Origin: a virus
IMG/VR virus record: IMGVR_UViG_3300005582_001979
Span: 1 to 35,992 of that record
Length of the DNA: 35,992 bases
Reading direction: 5' to 3' (one strand)
The notes under the pieces are model-generated. The model saw only the letters and a list, made by a program, of their open reading frames with translations. It did not search any database and was not told the DNA's origin. The position numbers and the translations under genes are program-made. The stretch's first letter is position 1, and every line of letters begins with the position of its first letter. Shown here piece by piece: positions 32,768 through 35,992 of the stretch.

Positions 32768-35700
32768 TATCGTTGTCCTCCTACTGTATTAATAACTGTG
32801 CCTGCAGATTTTAATTCAGAAGATGTAACAGAATCAATTATATTAATATCAAATATCGTTGCACCAGAAACAAATATTTCATTTGACTGACATTGAATTT
32901 CATACAAACTACCAAAAGCATTTTGTTGTTTAGGTACAATTACAAAATTAGTAATATCCGGAGTCATTATATTCATAACATAAGTAGCCAATTCACTAAA
33001 ATAAAAAGTTTGACCAAATTCCCAATTTTCAATAGAAAAGAAATCATTAATAGCAGTTAAAATTCTAGTTTTTAATGCATTATCACTGTTTGATCTGTAG
33101 GTGTTTCGAGATGCTTTAAACGTTGCCTGTAACATAGGAGAAGCTTTATTTCCAAACAATACTTTATAGCTTGTAGGATGAAATATTAATTCATCGCTAA
33201 TACTTTTAATGGAGTTTAACGATTTAGAATATGCAAGATCCAAGTATTGACTTGTGGGAGCAAGTGGTTCGGAGCCTGCTCCTGAAGTTAGCCAATTTCT
33301 AAATTCAGTATTATATGTACTTGTTAACAGATAAATGTCCATTAGGTTAGTTTTACTAGGATCTAGACGACGATTATCTGATGTTTTATGTGTATATTGA
33401 AACTTAATATTAGACCTTCCCGGTTTAGCAAAATAAGTCGGTTCTAATACAAATGTCTGTGTAGACGATGACCAACTTTTAACTACATTTACCGTAGGAT
33501 CATAAAAATAAAATAAACGGCCGTTTTCTTTGGCCAAGGCTGCAACATTAGATTCTGTAGGGTAAGACAAAAAATCTGAAGAGTCAACTAATGTATATCG
33601 CAATCCATCGGATAATCTTTTAAAGAAAACAAAATTGTTTTTAAAATATGTATTTGTACTGGTAGTTTCTGGACTTACTGTGTCAATAAAAGAATCAGGG
33701 TTATCAATTTGACCATCATCATCTTTATCAAAGAAACTAACTTTAACTTTTTTAGGTTCTTGATAACCGTCGGGCTCTATAACTGAACTGTCAACCTGCC
33801 AGTTGTTTTCAACTTTTAATGATTTACCTAAAATATCGGTTGGATGTGAATTTATTCCTAATACGGTTATTTTATCTTTAATAACTGTATCGTTTACATA
33901 ATCATAATTTGAAGCAGATTCATCAACATAAAACGCTGTTTCATTTTCGCTTTCAAATATATATTCAGTTACCCTATACCTAGCTTTATAATTAATCCCG
34001 GTCCATTCAAACGCAATCATCCAGGAAGCATCTCTATTTTTATCCGACACATCTTTCTGATTTATTAGACTAAATGGTGTTAGTAGATCTATATTGGTAT
34101 CAGAAACTATATACCAATCGCCGGTGTCTTGTGCTAAACTAATACCAAAATTCTTTTTAGTTAATGACAAGTTAACAATAGTATTTTCAATATCATCAGA
34201 CGGAACTGACACAAACTTTGTAATAATTTCTACAGGCATAGCTTCGGATGGTATATTACCGGTAAGAATAACAGGCCCAACACCAGTTGACAAGGCACCT
34301 AATCCGCCGTTAAATCCATCGGTTACAATAGATATAACCTTGGCCCATCTAATTGATGTAGTAGTGCTATCCTCTATAAATGTTAATTTACCGTTAGGCA
34401 AAAAATATTGTTGATATAAAGTAGCGTCATTAATTTTTGCAGGATTAACTTTTTTAGGAGCAACAAACTTAATTAACGATCCAACTGTTGCATATTTTAA
34501 ATTGTTAGAAGAAAATGTTCCTGTTGGTGTCGGCAATCCATTAATTTTAAAATACCCAGTAGTTTGATTCGTAGTCTTAGTTGATTGTTGCCAACTGATA
34601 CTATAACCAATAAAATTAGGCCTGGTATAATTATCTAGATAAAAAGATCTAAATTCTTTTAGGTTAAAAATTCTTGCAAGATTATTTTTTATATTATATT
34701 TTATATCATTAGTGGTAGTAATTAGATATTCAAAATAATATTCTGTAGGTTGTTTATATAAGATTCCGTCTGTTCCGTAGATAGTAACATCACTATATTT
34801 TCCTGTGATATCAGACATTTCGTAATATCTAGAAACACCAGAAGACGTTCTATTAATAGTTTTTATTTTTAAAATATCATTGCCCGCAGTAAGCGGCATT
34901 ATATTATAGTCTTCAGCAGTAACCATTCTATTTTGACTATAGAATGCTTGAGGTGCTTTGGTTTTAATAGATGCACTGGTTTCTGAAAAAGTAGAATTAC
35001 TAACGGCATATTGTAAGTTTAACAACAATGTCAATGTGTGCTCTTGGCCTAAATCATTAGTGTAATCAATGCTAACACTTATTCCACTCATATTCTCTGG
35101 TTTAACAGTATAACTTAGTCCGTTACTTTGTCTATAAAATAATTTAAATTGTCCTTTAGGTAAATTGCCAAATGATCCATCGGCAAAGTTTAAATCAATT
35201 TGATCATTTTCTCTAGTAATAACTGAATATAGGTTTCTTACATTTTCTGACAAACTATTATAGATAACATTATTTCCGCTTGTGGCAGAAACTTTTGTCC
35301 ACGGTTCAAGTGGATACGATCCGTCAGGATTTAATTGCCATAACCAAACATCAGTATCATTAATATCGGTTGTGTTGATTCCAATGACTTCGTTTGGCAC
35401 AGGATTATCGATTGAGAAGTTTGATACAGATAAAGTACCTTGTTTAAAGAGTACAAAAAATCCAGTACTATTAGATCCGTTACCTCTATTGTCGTTTCTA
35501 TATAAAAATGTGAAAGGGTTGGTTGGGCGAGGAACTGCCTCAAAAATAGAGGTATCAAAGTCGGCTCCGACAATTTCAAATGTCATTCCAATTCCGTTAA
35601 TACCTCTGCTAACAGTATATATTGGCACCGCATCATTGCTAGAATTTACTACATATTTTTCAGTTGTAACGCCATCAACAGTTCCTTTGGCCGCAGGCTT

Positions 35701-35992
35701 ACCGAAAGAAACTCCAATAGGCATTGCAGAATTAATAACTGTAACAAATTGTTCATACCAGCCGGCATTTGTTGCATCATTCCATGTGATCGGAGAACTT
35801 GCTAGATTAACACCGTTACTATCAAATACAGAGTCAGTTGTTTGAACTGATACAATTTTTAAAAGACCAGAGGCTGGTGTATTACGTTTAGCATTATAGT
35901 TTATTAAACGAGCAAGTCGTAGTATGCTTTCTCTACGTTCAGCTGTTTCTAAAAAGTTTTCGCGGGCATTTAAATCAATACGGAAACTTAAA
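32767..35992 (-). CDS. 6: Baseplate wedge protein gp6-like (5' end outside window)
   Basis: In T4, gp6 forms the inner ring of the baseplate that surrounds the tail hub. The frame is open to the end of the window: the ATG at 35724 is internal, because upstream codons continue with family-like sequence (ERRESILRLARLINYNAKRN, LASSPITWNDATNAGWYEQF). Visible marks are RMVTAEDYN near 34915, IGINSHPTDILG-like loops in the middle, and the C-terminal INDFFSIENWEFGQTFYFSEL, NFVIVPKQQNAFGSLYEIQC and NEIFVSGATIFDINI, which match the gp6 C-terminal domain. At least 1074 residues are encoded here, longer than T4 gp6 (660). It contains a DKDDDGQIDNPDS stretch like a calcium loop. Its stop overlaps the giant gene's start. 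Confidence 0.85.
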   Translation of the reverse strand, partial: LSFRIDLNARENFLETAERRESILRLARLINYNAKRNTPASGLLKIVSVQTTDSVFDSNGVNLASSPITWNDATNAGWYEQFVTVINSAMPIGVSFGKPAAKGTVDGVTTEKYVVNSSNDAVPIYTVSRGINGIGMTFEIVGADFDTSIFEAVPRPTNPFTFLYRNDNRGNGSNSTGFFVLFKQGTLSVSNFSIDNPVPNEVIGINTTDINDTDVWLWQLNPDGSYPLEPWTKVSATSGNNVIYNSLSENVRNLYSVITRENDQIDLNFADGSFGNLPKGQFKLFYRQSNGLSYTVKPENMSGISVSIDYTNDLGQEHTLTLLLNLQYAVSNSTFSETSASIKTKAPQAFYSQNRMVTAEDYNIMPLTAGNDILKIKTINRTSSGVSRYYEMSDITGKYSDVTIYGTDGILYKQPTEYYFEYLITTTNDIKYNIKNNLARIFNLKEFRSFYLDNYTRPNFIGYSISWQQSTKTTNQTTGYFKINGLPTPTGTFSSNNLKYATVGSLIKFVAPKKVNPAKINDATLYQQYFLPNGKLTFIEDSTTTSIRWAKVISIVTDGFNGGLGALSTGVGPVILTGNIPSEAMPVEIITKFVSVPSDDIENTIVNLSLTKKNFGISLAQDTGDWYIVSDTNIDLLTPFSLINQKDVSDKNRDASWMIAFEWTGINYKARYRVTEYIFESENETAFYVDESASNYDYVNDTVIKDKITVLGINSHPTDILGKSLKVENNWQVDSSVIEPDGYQEPKKVKVSFFDKDDDGQIDNPDSFIDTVSPETTSTNTYFKNNFVFFKRLSDGLRYTLVDSSDFLSYPTESNVAALAKENGRLFYFYDPTVNVVKSWSSSTQTFVLEPTYFAKPGRSNIKFQYTHKTSDNRRLDPSKTNLMDIYLLTSTYNTEFRNWLTSGAGSEPLAPTSQYLDLAYSKSLNSIKSISDELIFHPTSYKVLFGNKASPMLQATFKASRNTYRSNSDNALKTRILTAINDFFSIENWEFGQTFYFSELATYVMNIMTPDITNFVIVPKQQNAFGSLYEIQCQSNEIFVSGATIFDINIIDSVTSSELKSAGTVINTVGGQR

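Noticed and set aside
32767-35724. A full-length gp6 gene starting at the ATG at 35724
   Set aside because: The frame continues upstream to the window end with gp6-like sequence (WNDATNAGWYEQF), so this ATG is internal and the gene is incomplete here.
35282-35845. A 187-codon open frame on the + strand within the gp6 gene
   Set aside because: It lies antisense to the strongly supported gp6-like gene, has a low-complexity Val/Ser/Pro-rich translation and no ribosome binding site. It is a shadow frame.
1-35992. tRNA genes, CRISPR arrays, integrase, transposons
   Set aside because: I saw no cloverleaf with a TTC-type arm in the intergenic spaces, no regular short repeat-spacer pattern and no integrase or transposase motifs. 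Gaps between genes are too short to hold most of these.

Overview
This window looks like part of the genome of a T4-like (myovirus-type) tailed phage, probably from an aquatic environment. The evidence is a gp6-type baseplate wedge protein, tail-collar fibre proteins, T4-late-promoter-like TATAAATA boxes and densely packed genes with ATGA or TAATG stop/start overlaps. The gene set (FolE, QueE, ThyA, a MazG-like NTPase, a T4 RNase H-like exonuclease, a MoxR ATPase with a VWA partner, and a very large structural protein) resembles that of marine T4-like phages. The base composition is AT-rich by eye. I see no tRNA, CRISPR array, integrase or insertion sequence. The host cannot be named from this sequence; the good sigma70-type promoters only point to a bacterial host with an ordinary housekeeping polymerase.

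Positions 1-10741, all on the + strand, carry metabolic and regulatory genes. First comes the 3' end of folE, then a small unknown protein, a Bax-inhibitor-1-like membrane protein, several small unknowns (one cupin-like), a MazG-like pyrophosphohydrolase, queE, a 5'-3' exonuclease and five unknown proteins. Most of these overlap head to tail and look like one transcript. A perfect-consensus sigma70 promoter (6184-6212) then drives a MoxR-type AAA+ ATPase, which ends in a strong terminator (7357-7382). A second promoter (7385-7413) drives the VWA/HExxH partner protein. A late-promoter-like box overlaps the end of that gene and precedes three small unknown genes and thyA.

Positions 10738-35992, all on the - strand, form the tail module. 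Read in the direction of transcription the order is: baseplate wedge gp6 (5' end outside the window), a 4254-residue giant structural protein, a collagen-like fibre protein, a subtilisin-like protease, a 216-residue probable virion protein, and four tandem paralogous tail-fibre proteins. The four paralogues share one N-terminal module and have different C-terminal tips. The two gene blocks converge at 10738-10741 with overlapping stop codons. The likely terminator for the + strand lies inside the last codons of the opposing fibre gene.

The least ordinary features are a seven-repeat FG-GAP (integrin-type) beta-propeller region inside the giant tail protein, a complete subtilase with prodomain in the tail cluster, the separately promoted MoxR/VWA-metallopeptidase pair, a QueE with a displaced third iron-sulfur cysteine, and a phage-borne BI-1 membrane protein. 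No gap between genes exceeds 300 bases.
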